Below are positions 1-6,798 of a DNA stretch of 6,918 nt, one piece after another. Below the pieces are notes generated by a model. The model worked only from the letters and a program-made list of their open reading frames with translations. It had not been told where the DNA came from and did no database searches. How positions within the stretch are numbered: position 1 is the first letter of the stretch; each line of letters begins with the position of its first letter. Position numbers and translations under genes: made by a program. This DNA comes from a bacterium TMED198 (lineage in GTDB: Bacteria; Fidelibacterota; Marinisomatia; SCGC-AAA003-L08; D37C17), in the NCBI GenBank assembly GCA_002170735.1, contig NHIV01000077.1, positions 9,687 to 16,604 on the forward strand. Reading direction: 5' to 3'.

Positions 1-1121
1 CCAGCAAAAATCTTATATACTGGCTCAACCTCATTAAGTACATGTAAAACTCTGGAAAGATGTCTTATTTCTTTATTTTTATATTTGTAGCCTACACAAA
101 GCTTAATCTCTTTAAAATGATCAAGTATATCAAGCTTGGTTAATACTATATCTGTAATACCATTTGTTAAAATTGAATAATTCGCAGCGACTAAGTCAAA
201 CCATCCACATCTTCTTGGCCTTCCGGTTGTAGCTCCATACTCTTTTCCTAAATCTCTAATTTTTTTACCAACGGTATTCTCAAGTTCCGTTGGGAAGGGA
301 CCCTCACCAACTCTGGTAAGATATGCCTTGAAAATTCCATATACTTTATCTACTTTAGTTAAAGGAAGACCCAAACCAGTTGAAATCCCTCCTGTGGTAG
401 GGTTTGATGAAGTTACATATGGGTATGTTCCATGATCAATATCAAGTAGACTGCCCTGAGCACCTTCAATTAAAATATTTTCATTATCAAAAATATTTTT
501 TTGAATAATTGTAAAAACATCAGAAACATAGTTTGAAACAGACTTTGAAGCAAATAAAAAATCTTTAATTTGATCTTTTATATTTAATAAAAAATGTGGT
601 GATACTTCGCCTAATTCTCTTGCAATCCTTAATCTACCTTCAACTTTTTCTTTGAGTTTTTGCATATCAAGTAGATCGTGAGCTCGGATTCCAATTCTAT
701 TATATTTATCAACGTAAGTTGGGCCAATACCTCTCAAGGTAGTTCCTATTTTATTTTTATTCCTATCTTCATTTGTAGCATCAATAGCCTTATGTATTGG
801 AGTAACTATATGGGCATTCATTGAAATAAGGATATTATTATCTACATTAACATTCAGTTTTTTCAATGATTTAACCTCAGAAACAATTTCTATTGGATCT
901 ATGACCATACCATTACCTAAAATAGCTGTACCTTTATCTTGAAGAATACCAGATGGAATTTGATGAAGCACAATTTTCTTTCCCTTGAAATAAACAGTAT
1001 GCCCAGCGTTTGCTCCACCTTGAAATCGACAGGTTAGTCTTGAGTTTTTACTTAAATAGTCAACTATTTTGCCTTTTCCTTCATCTCCCCACTGACCCCC
1101 AACAACTGCCATAATTGACAT
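1..1121 (-). CDS. purA: Adenylosuccinate synthase, 3'-truncated by window edge
   Basis: PurA joins IMP and aspartate using GTP to give adenylosuccinate, the first committed step from IMP to AMP, in the cytoplasm. About 373 codons are visible; family members are near 430 residues, so roughly 55-60 C-terminal residues lie outside the window. The N-terminus reads MSIMAVVGGQWGDEGKGK, with the GDEGKGK phosphate loop at 12-18. The catalytic Asp13 and His41 (NAGHT, 38-42) fall at the E. coli numbers. Further signatures are IGTTLRGIGPTY (125-136), EGAQGSLLDIDHGTYP (219-234), TTGRPRRCGW (298-307) and the guanine-binding TKLD (328-331). The ATG at 1121 is preferred over an in-frame ATG at 1112 because GAGGAG lies 8 bases upstream of it and because it matches family numbering. 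The residue before NAGHT is Ala37 where E. coli has His; I regard this as lineage variation. It starts 5 bases after the secF stop and is probably cotranscribed with secDF. Confidence 0.98.
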   Translation of the reverse strand, partial: MSIMAVVGGQWGDEGKGKIVDYLSKNSRLTCRFQGGANAGHTVYFKGKKIVLHQIPSGILQDKGTAILGNGMVIDPIEIVSEVKSLKKLNVNVDNNILISMNAHIVTPIHKAIDATNEDRNKNKIGTTLRGIGPTYVDKYNRIGIRAHDLLDMQKLKEKVEGRLRIARELGEVSPHFLLNIKDQIKDFLFASKSVSNYVSDVFTIIQKNIFDNENILIEGAQGSLLDIDHGTYPYVTSSNPTTGGISTGLGLPLTKVDKVYGIFKAYLTRVGEGPFPTELENTVGKKIRDLGKEYGATTGRPRRCGWFDLVAANYSILTNGITDIVLTKLDILDHFKEIKLCVGYKYKNKEIRHLSRVLHVLNEVEPVYKIFA

Positions 1122-1126
1122 AACTA

Positions 1127-2023
1127 CTACTCCTCTTTCTGCTTTTCAGACTGTTTAGATTCAAAGAAGTACAGAACAGGGCTGGCAACGAACAAAGATG
1201 AATATGTTCCTACAAGCACACCAACAATTAATGAAAAGCTAAACAATTTAATTGAATCTCCACCCAAGAAATACAATGAGAGCAATACAAGTAAAGTTGT
1301 AAGTGAAGTAATAATAGTTCTGCTAAGTGTTTTGTTAAGAGAAAAGTTTATTATATCAAATAAAGGGTTTTTCTTCTTATATAATAAAATATTTTCTCTT
1401 ATTCTATCAAAAACAACTATTGTATCATTTAAAGAATATCCTACTATTGTCAATAAAGCGGCTATAACGTGTAGACTGATTTCATAATTAAACAATAGTA
1501 AAATACTAAGTACTGCCAATACATCATGAAGTAATGCTGCAATACTGCCAATTGAGTAGTAAAAATCAAATCTAAAACCTATATATAAAAGGATTAAAAC
1601 TAAAGCTAATACAACTGCATAGAATGCATCTGATTGAAGTTCCTTTCCAACCTTTGGACCAATTAAATCAATTCTATTTATTTTAAAAGGTTTATCTTTA
1701 AAAGACTTAGATAGTATTTCTTGGAATTCATTGTTTGTACCTGAAAATTTACTCTTCATTAATACTTCCGAATCCTTTCCAAACTGAATTATACTTAGAT
1801 CTCTAAGTATGCTGTTATCAGTTAATTTATTTTTAATTTTTTCTATTTCAATTTTTTCTTGAAATTCAATTTGAGCTTCAATTCCACCAGTGAAATCAAT
1901 TGAAACAATAGCATTATTTGTTGTTAATAATTTTACCAAACCTGTTATAATTATAACAATTGAAATACAAAAAGCTATAATCCGCTTGGATAAAAAATTA
2001 ATCTGATTTTTACTTGGCTTCAT
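1127..2023 (-). CDS. secF: Protein translocase subunit SecF
   Basis: SecF is the inner-membrane partner of SecD. Together they use the proton motive force to help pull secreted proteins through SecYEG. The 298-residue protein shows the family's six membrane segments: one near 14-33, a periplasmic domain to about 130, then five in 132-287. Seen motifs are IDFTGG (42-47) at the start of the periplasmic domain, LIGPKVGKEL (120-129), RFDFYYSIG (151-159), ALLHDV (163-168) and GYSLNDTIVVFDRIREN (195-211), the last being the typical SecF fourth-helix signature. The tail is short and charged (SEKQKEE). I start it at the ATG at 2023. A TTG at 2026 directly abuts the secD TAA and would add one residue, so the junction reads TAA-TTG-ATG. 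No Shine-Dalgarno is visible, so initiation probably depends on ribosomes terminating at secD. Confidence 0.97.
   Translation of the reverse strand: MKPSKNQINFLSKRIIAFCISIVIIITGLVKLLTTNNAIVSIDFTGGIEAQIEFQEKIEIEKIKNKLTDNSILRDLSIIQFGKDSEVLMKSKFSGTNNEFQEILSKSFKDKPFKINRIDLIGPKVGKELQSDAFYAVVLALVLILLYIGFRFDFYYSIGSIAALLHDVLAVLSILLLFNYEISLHVIAALLTIVGYSLNDTIVVFDRIRENILLYKKKNPLFDIINFSLNKTLSRTIITSLTTLLVLLSLYFLGGDSIKLFSFSLIVGVLVGTYSSLFVASPVLYFFESKQSEKQKEE
1130..1135 (-). promoter_or_regulatory. Shine-Dalgarno of purA, embedded in the end of secF
   Basis: On the minus strand GAGGAG lies 8 bases before the purA ATG. It is formed by the last two sense codons of secF (Glu-Glu) directly before the secF TAG. 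It is the strongest ribosome binding site in the window and decides the purA start. Its position implies that ribosomes finishing secF pass over the purA initiation region, so the two genes are probably translationally coupled (inference). Confidence 0.75.
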
Positions 2024-2026
2024 CAA

Positions 2027-3877
2027 TTAAATACTAACTTTGTTTTTGGTGAATGTTAAAAAAACTGTTTTTGTTATAAATACAGCACAAAACATGGAAC
2101 ATATAATTCCAATAGCAAGGGTTATAGCAAACCCCTTTATAGGGCCAGAACCAATATTTGCCAAAACAAAGGCTGCAATTAGCGTAGTTACATTTGCATC
2201 CAATATAGTTAGAAATGCGCTTTCATAGCCAGATAGAATGGCTGTACCTGCTGACTTCCCTGTTTTAAGCTCCTCTTTTATTCTCTCAAAAATTATTACG
2301 TTTGCATCAATTGACATTCCAATGGTTAGTATTAGACCTGCTATACCTGGTAAAGTTAATGTTGTACCCAAAGTAGATAGAACAGATAAAATTAGCAATA
2401 CATTTAAGATCAAGGCAAAATTAGCGACTAAACCTGCCCCCTTATAGTACAGAAGCATAAATATAATTACTATAATAAACCCAATTAGCATAGCATTTTT
2501 ACTAGCGTGTATTGTTCGATCGCCAAGGCTTGGACCAACTGTACTTTCCATTATTATATTAACAGGAGCAGGCAATTCTCCCGCTTTTAGAACTGTTGCA
2601 ATATCTTTTGCCTCATTTGCATCATCAAGACCTGTTATCTGAGTGTCTCCACCTGAAATTTTGGTCTGTATTGATGGTGCCATAAAAACTTTATTATCTA
2701 ATATTATTGCAACTTGTTTGCCAATTTTTGATCCTGTGAACTTGCTCCATCTTGTTCTTGCATTGGATGTCATAGAAAGATTTACAACCCACTGACCAAC
2801 ATTATTCCCACCTGATTGCCCAATATTAGCACTTGGGTCTACTATATCCCCACTAGAAATTACAGGACTCTTAGCTATATAATACAGAGCTCTATATTTA
2901 AGCCCATCTTCAATGCTTGACTTCGCTTTGCTTGACCATACAAATCGGCCGCTAGTAGGAATAACTTTTTTAACATCCTCAAGTGATAAGATATAATCAA
3001 TTTTTTCTACCTCCGATTCATATACATTTGCAATTGAACCAAATAAATTATAGACTGGCTTAAAGAACCCAGAAAATGGATTAGATTTTAAAACTTCATT
3101 GTTCGTCTCAGATGCAATTATCTTAGAATCAATACTTAAATCTTCAATGGTAAACTCATCGTTCTCTTCTAAATCATCATTAATTGAGTTAACATTAGTT
3201 GTCCTATTTGCATCAGATGAAGAGCTTGCTAATTGGGGTTTGTCGATTAAAACTTTGTCAATTATTTGACTCACTTTCAGAATTTGATCCTCTAATACTA
3301 GCGCAAACTCAAGTGAGGCTGTTTTTTGAATTAAGTTCCTAGCCCTAGTAGGGTCATCAACTCCAGCTAATTCAAGAATAATTCTTTTTTTCCCTGATTT
3401 TTGTATGTTGGGCTCATTTACCCCAAAGCCATCAACTCGGTTTCTTAAAATTTCTACAACACTTTCTCTTGCCTTTGAAGATTCATTTTCAAGAAATATA
3501 ATTACATCTTGATTTGTTCTGCCAGAGTGAACCCTCCTGCTATAAAATTTATACAGTTGTATATTTTCTGCATCAGATACTAATAATAATTCATCAAGAA
3601 AATCTGATTGATTTTCAAAGGCATTATTTGATGCAGTTTTAATAGCCTCTAAATACTTAGGACTAGGCTTGTTAGCTATATTCTCAATCAATTGCTCTTG
3701 ATCCAACTCAAGCATCACATACATTCCGCCCTGTAAATCAAGACCTAGTTTTATATAGTTTTGATCTCCATTATAGTTATTATCTGAGTATTGAGAATAT
3801 GTAGGATAAACAAAATAAAATGAAGCAATCAAAACAAAGAAGATTAGGAACCATCGAAATGTTAAGTTTTTAAGCAT
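2027..3877 (-). CDS. secD: Protein translocase subunit SecD
   Basis: SecD is the larger half of the SecDF membrane complex, which drives late steps of Sec export with the proton gradient. At 616 residues it matches the E. coli length. The order is: membrane segment near 9-26; GLDLQGG (45-51); periplasmic P1 base including EILRNRVDGFGVNEP (142-156); a long head region (about 196-312); the rest of P1 with LKAGELPAPV (430-439) and STVGPSLG (445-452); then five membrane segments from about 461 to 606. The transport-helix signature IGMSIDANVIIFERIKEE (519-536) carries Asp524, matching the conserved Asp needed for proton coupling. DANVTTLIAAF is at 560-570. Residues 214-262 are rich in Ser, Asn, Asp and Glu and look disordered. 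The head ending (DVKKVIPTSGRFVWSSK) resembles SecD of the FCB group. It is first in its operon; no yajC precedes it. The ATG has no Shine-Dalgarno. Confidence 0.98.
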   Translation of the reverse strand: MLKNLTFRWFLIFFVLIASFYFVYPTYSQYSDNNYNGDQNYIKLGLDLQGGMYVMLELDQEQLIENIANKPSPKYLEAIKTASNNAFENQSDFLDELLLVSDAENIQLYKFYSRRVHSGRTNQDVIIFLENESSKARESVVEILRNRVDGFGVNEPNIQKSGKKRIILELAGVDDPTRARNLIQKTASLEFALVLEDQILKVSQIIDKVLIDKPQLASSSSDANRTTNVNSINDDLEENDEFTIEDLSIDSKIIASETNNEVLKSNPFSGFFKPVYNLFGSIANVYESEVEKIDYILSLEDVKKVIPTSGRFVWSSKAKSSIEDGLKYRALYYIAKSPVISSGDIVDPSANIGQSGGNNVGQWVVNLSMTSNARTRWSKFTGSKIGKQVAIILDNKVFMAPSIQTKISGGDTQITGLDDANEAKDIATVLKAGELPAPVNIIMESTVGPSLGDRTIHASKNAMLIGFIIVIIFMLLYYKGAGLVANFALILNVLLILSVLSTLGTTLTLPGIAGLILTIGMSIDANVIIFERIKEELKTGKSAGTAILSGYESAFLTILDANVTTLIAAFVLANIGSGPIKGFAITLAIGIICSMFCAVFITKTVFLTFTKNKVSI

Positions 3878-3920
3878 TAATATATTGAAAAGTTAAATTA
3901 AAATTACTAGGAACCAAGTA

Positions 3921-3952
3921 ATTTATAACTTCCTTAATATATATTTATAACT
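3921..3952. repeat. Perfect 10-bp direct repeat in the secD/parA divergent region
   Basis: ATTTATAACT occurs at 3921-3930 and again at 3943-3952, start to start 22 bases, about two helical turns. The match ends exactly at both edges. On the minus strand each copy reads AGTTATAAAT and so contains a TATAAA that could act as a -10 element for secD; I see no good -35 at the right distance for either. The repeat could instead be a pair of operator sites. In such AT-rich DNA a chance repeat cannot be excluded. The whole gap 3878-4036 contains no ORF or RNA gene that I can support. Confidence 0.45.
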
Positions 3953-3957
3953 AAAAG

Positions 3958-3986
3958 TTGTTTTAATTTATTTTCTTTAATACAAT
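3958..3986 (+). promoter_or_regulatory. Candidate sigma-70-type promoter for parA
   Basis: TTGTTT (3958-3963) and TACAAT (3981-3986) are separated by exactly 17 bases. The -10 matches TATAAT at five of six positions; the -35 matches TTGACA only at TTG. Transcription would start near 3993 and leave a leader of about 44 bases before the parA ATG. In sequence this AT-rich, -10-like hexamers are common, so the support is the spacing and position rather than the individual boxes. Confidence 0.4.
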
Positions 3987-4036
3987 TAAATTACTACGTA
4001 AAATATTTTGCTTATTAGAAAACAATCATTTGAATC

Positions 4037-4813
4037 ATGAAGCTTTATAACACCAAGATAATTGCTATTTGCAATCAAAAAGGAGGAGTTGGAAAAACTA
4101 CCTCAGCTGTCAATATAGCATCCTATTTAGCAGTAGCTGAAATTCCTACATTACTAATAGATATGGATCCTCAATCTAATGCTACTACTGGAAGTGGAGT
4201 TGAAATTGGAAGTTACAAACATTCTGTTTATGATGTTATAATAGGAAAAAAGAAAATTATAGATTCAATACAAAAAACTGATTTAGAATTCTTTGATATT
4301 TTGCCTTCAAGTCCAAAACTAGTAGGTGCAGAGATCGAGCTAGTTAGGATGCATCTTAGAGAATATATGTTAAAAGATGCTATTGAAACTCTAAAAGGAA
4401 AATATAAATATATAATAATTGATAGCCCTCCATCTTTAGGGCTTTTAACAATAAATGTTTTATCAGCAGCCAACTCCATTATTATACCTATTCAGTGTGA
4501 ATATTATGCTTTAGAAGGGCTATCTCAGCTTCTTAATACAATTAGACTCGTTCAAAAAAGACTAAATAAACTACTGGAAATTGAAGGGGTGCTCATTACT
4601 ATGTATGATAATCGACTAAACCTGTCAAAGCAGGTTGTTGAAGAGGTTAAAGAATATTTTGGCGATAAACTATACAAGTCTTACATTAAAAGAAATGTAA
4701 GATTAGGAGAGGCACCTAGCCATGGAAAGCCAATACTATTGTATGACGCCTCTTCTACTGGTGCACAAAATTACATGAATCTAGTTTCAGAAATTCTTTT
4801 ATCAAATGAGTAA
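4037..4813 (+). CDS. parA: Chromosome-partitioning ATPase ParA (Soj family)
   Basis: ParA binds DNA non-specifically as an ATP-bound dimer and, with ParB, moves newly replicated origins apart. The 258-residue length fits chromosomal Soj-type ParA. The protein has the deviant Walker A KGGVGKTT at 15-22, with signature Lys15 and P-loop Lys20. The A' motif LLIDMDPQSNAT is at 39-50, including the conserved Asp44 of the DPQ motif. Walker B YIIIDSPPSLG is at 125-135. The C-terminal VRLGEAPSHGKPI (221-233) is highly conserved in this family. There is no N-terminal DNA-binding extension, which argues against a large plasmid type Ia ParA; MinD and Mrp are excluded by the SPPSLG and LGEAPSHG motifs. 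The ATG at 4037 leaves only a few residues before the first strand, as usual. No clear Shine-Dalgarno precedes it. parB overlaps its end by 8 bases. Confidence 0.97.
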   Translation: MKLYNTKIIAICNQKGGVGKTTSAVNIASYLAVAEIPTLLIDMDPQSNATTGSGVEIGSYKHSVYDVIIGKKKIIDSIQKTDLEFFDILPSSPKLVGAEIELVRMHLREYMLKDAIETLKGKYKYIIIDSPPSLGLLTINVLSAANSIIIPIQCEYYALEGLSQLLNTIRLVQKRLNKLLEIEGVLITMYDNRLNLSKQVVEEVKEYFGDKLYKSYIKRNVRLGEAPSHGKPILLYDASSTGAQNYMNLVSEILLSNE

Positions 4814-5681
4814 ACGGCTTGGAAAAGGTCTAGAGGCATTAATTTCATCTTATCAAACTGATGATGAAAGTTATGTTGATGGCTTAGTGCCAATTAGTAT
4901 GATTGAGCCTAATGCTGAGCAGCCAAGACAATCGTTTGAAACTGAAAATATGAATGCCTTGATTGAATCAATTAAAATCAATGGAGTTCTCCAACCTATT
5001 TCAATTAGAAAAATAAAGAAAAACAAGTACCAAATTATTGCTGGTGAAAGAAGATTTAGAGCTGCAAAGTTTTTAAATTTAAAAACTATCCCTGCATACA
5101 TTTTATCAGTAAATGACAAGTCTCATTTGATGGAGCTAGCCCTTATTGAAAATTTGCAAAGAGTCGAACTTAATGCAATTGAAGAGGCTGAGGCATTTGC
5201 AGTACTACATAGCAAGCACAATCTATCTCACAAAGAAATTGGTGAAAAACTAGGTAAGAGCAGATCTTATATATCAAATAGCATTCGACTGCTGCGACTT
5301 CCAGATCCAATAAAAAATGACCTAATAAAAAATAATGATTCTTTCACCCCAGGCCACGCAAGAGCATTATTAGGAATTCTAAAAAATAAAAAAATAAAAA
5401 ATAAATCAATTGCAATATTAGATGCATGGAATACAGTGGTAAGTAGCAATCTAAGTGTTAGAAAAACTGAGCAATATATTGGAACATTTAGCGATTCAAA
5501 GAATAAAATATTAGTTGATAAAAAACAAAAGTCAGAATTTTTACTAATTGAGAATGAAATAAAAAATATCTTGAATACTAAAGTACAAATTAAGTCAAAA
5601 ATTAAAGGCGGGCAGATAATTATATCATTTGAATCAAAAAATCAATTAAAAAAGTTGTTAAGGCAAATAAAAAATAAATAG
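4806..5681 (+). CDS. parB: Chromosome-partitioning protein ParB (Spo0J family)
   Basis: ParB is a CTP-dependent DNA clamp that loads at parS sites near the origin, spreads along the DNA and stimulates ParA. The 291 residues show, in order: the N-terminal ParA-contacting segment KRLGKGLEALI (3-13); the CTP-binding domain with GERRFRAA (80-87) and ENLQR (115-119); a helix-turn-helix for parS binding in SHKEIGEKLGKSRSYISN (141-158) followed by LRLP; GHARALL (183-189); and a C-terminal dimerisation region (about 240-291). The CTP motifs look intact. A lysine/asparagine-rich stretch at 192-200 (KNKKIKNKS) is coded by an A-rich near-tandem repeat. The start overlaps the parA stop by 8 bases without a Shine-Dalgarno, so translational coupling is likely. 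No convincing parS was found in the window. Confidence 0.97.
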   Translation: MSKRLGKGLEALISSYQTDDESYVDGLVPISMIEPNAEQPRQSFETENMNALIESIKINGVLQPISIRKIKKNKYQIIAGERRFRAAKFLNLKTIPAYILSVNDKSHLMELALIENLQRVELNAIEEAEAFAVLHSKHNLSHKEIGEKLGKSRSYISNSIRLLRLPDPIKNDLIKNNDSFTPGHARALLGILKNKKIKNKSIAILDAWNTVVSSNLSVRKTEQYIGTFSDSKNKILVDKKQKSEFLLIENEIKNILNTKVQIKSKIKGGQIIISFESKNQLKKLLRQIKNK

Positions 5682-5687
5682 TATTTG

Positions 5688-5719
5688 TTATCAACATTTA
5701 AAATAACATAACTTGATAA
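5688..5719. repeat. 7-bp inverted repeat in the parB-M23 gap
   Basis: TTATCAA (5688-5694) and TTGATAA (5713-5719) are perfect reverse complements around an 18-base AT-rich loop. They lie within the 48-base gap between the parB stop and the TTG start of the next gene. The stem is short and has a single G-C pair, and no T-run follows, so it is a poor intrinsic terminator. It could be a weak RNA hairpin, a small protein-binding site or chance. Read-through from parB into the downstream genes is my default view. Confidence 0.3.
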
Positions 5720-5729
5720 TATCTAAACT

Positions 5730-6440
5730 TTGAAGAAAAAAATTTATACAATATTCATGGCCTCAGAAAGCAATGAATACAATAGATCCTTTAGAGTTTC
5801 CAGTATCGCTATATGGTTTTTAGTGCTTTTTGAAATTTTTTTAATAGTTTTATCAGCGATTACTATTAAAAATGCTTTTGATAAGGATTCTATGCTCTAT
5901 GAAATTATCAATTTAAGATCATACAAAAATCATATGACTGGAATTGCAAATGATGTTGGCGCGCTCGCAATTTTAGACAGTCTGAAGTACAATGACAAAT
6001 TTTTAATTAATTATTTTGAAGAAAATAAAAAAATATATCCAAAAGTTGCTCCAGTTAGTGGATATGTGAGCCAAGGTCTTATACTTGATGACATAGAAAA
6101 AAAACACTTTGGTATTGATGTGGTGGCATCAAAAAAAGAAAAAGTCTTATCTGCCGCTGAAGGTATGGTAGTTTTTAATGGGATAGACTCTGAGCTTGGC
6201 AAGGTTCTTGTTATATCACATCCAAATGATTTCTATACATTGTACGGACATTTGGATACGATATTTGTTGATAACAGGGAAATTATAAATGCAAATAGTG
6301 TTATAGCTTTAGTTGGCACAACCGGTGTAACTAGCGGACCTCATTTACATTTTGAAATTTGGAAAGGCAATGAATTAATAGATCCACGTGACGTAATAGA
6401 AGAATATCGGAGAAAAGATGTTTCAATCAGAAAACAATAA
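5730..6440 (+). CDS. Membrane-anchored M23 family metallopeptidase (LytM-like)
   Basis: This is probably a zinc peptidoglycan endopeptidase that cuts peptide cross-links in the periplasm and acts in cell shape or wall remodelling. The 236-residue protein has a short cytoplasmic N-terminus, one membrane segment (about 23-46), a brief linker and an M23 domain from about 104 to 222. All expected active-site residues are present: HFGID (His126, Asp130), YGH (His174) and HLH (His205, His207), with GTTGVTSGPHLHFEIW surrounding the last. It therefore looks catalytically competent, unlike the degenerate EnvC/NlpD type. There is no long coiled coil. The start is a TTG at 5730, directly preceded by an in-frame stop at 5724. 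The next ATG (5757) would remove the KKKIYTIFM segment, which resembles the N-terminus of related M23 proteins, so I keep TTG. Neither has a Shine-Dalgarno. It overlaps the bactofilin gene by 23 bases. The cleavage specificity is unknown. Confidence 0.93.
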   Translation: MKKKIYTIFMASESNEYNRSFRVSSIAIWFLVLFEIFLIVLSAITIKNAFDKDSMLYEIINLRSYKNHMTGIANDVGALAILDSLKYNDKFLINYFEENKKIYPKVAPVSGYVSQGLILDDIEKKHFGIDVVASKKEKVLSAAEGMVVFNGIDSELGKVLVISHPNDFYTLYGHLDTIFVDNREIINANSVIALVGTTGVTSGPHLHFEIWKGNELIDPRDVIEEYRRKDVSIRKQ

Positions 6441-6798
6441 AGGTAATAAGATGAGCTCAATTTTGGGCCCAGAAATTGAAATCAAAGGTGATGTTAAAGC
6501 TAAAGGTAGTTTATTGATTTATGGTAAAGTACTTGGTAATATTATATCATCTGGTACAGTTAGCACTGCAAATGGCTCATACATAAAAGGCAACATTGAA
6601 TCAAATGAAGCTAATCTTAGTGGCCACATTGAAGGTGATGTTGAGGTTAAGAAAAAACTCATCCTTGGCAACAAGAGCCATCTATCAGGTAATTTAAAAG
6701 CATCAATTCTAACCATTGAAGAAGGTGCTAAGTTTGATGGAATGTGCAATATGGCCAAAGTAGAGTCAATTGGATCTACTTCAAAAGCTGAAAAATAA
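6418..6798 (+). CDS. Bactofilin (polymer-forming cytoskeletal protein)
   Basis: Bactofilins polymerise without nucleotides into filaments or sheets under the inner membrane and localise cell-wall enzymes. At 126 residues the size is typical. The core from about residue 14 to 115 shows short turn-forming repeats (IEIKGDVKAKGSLLIYGKV, GNIISSGTVS, GNIESNEANLSG, HIEGDVEVKKKLILG), as expected for the right-handed beta-helix (DUF583). It ends with a typical EEGAKFDGMCNM. It has no transmembrane segment. The ATG at 6418 lies inside the M23 gene and has GGAGA 4 bases upstream. An in-frame ATG at 6451 also has AAAGG at 7 bases and would avoid the overlap. I keep 6418 because many bactofilins begin with MF plus a short polar tail used for membrane binding. 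Adjacent M23-bactofilin pairs are known from other bacteria, where the bactofilin scaffolds the peptidase; that role here is inference. Confidence 0.94.
   Translation: MFQSENNKGNKMSSILGPEIEIKGDVKAKGSLLIYGKVLGNIISSGTVSTANGSYIKGNIESNEANLSGHIEGDVEVKKKLILGNKSHLSGNLKASILTIEEGAKFDGMCNMAKVESIGSTSKAEK

Noticed and set aside
2040..2447. Open frames on the plus strand opposite the 3' part of secD
   Set aside because: They lie wholly antisense to conserved SecD membrane helices, show no family motifs, and reflect the codon pattern of the real gene.
3878..4036. Possible small RNA or riboswitch in the secD-parA gap
   Set aside because: The region is almost entirely A/T with no stable G-C stems or known aptamer motif; only promoter-like boxes and the direct repeat are supportable.
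5688..5696. TTATCAACA, one mismatch from the DnaA box TTATCCACA
   Set aside because: It is a single isolated site with the mismatch at a conserved C. A similar TTATCAACG occurs within purA, and there is no cluster, AT-rich unwinding element or dnaA gene to support an origin.
5682..5729. Intrinsic terminator after parB
   Set aside because: The only stem is seven AT-dominated pairs with an 18-base loop and no following T-tract.
6380..6395. CACGTG core resembling the centre of a parS site (TGTTTCACGTGAAACA)
   Set aside because: Outside the CACGTG core, only about four of ten flanking positions match, the flanks are not palindromic, and the site lies in conserved M23 coding sequence (DPRDV).
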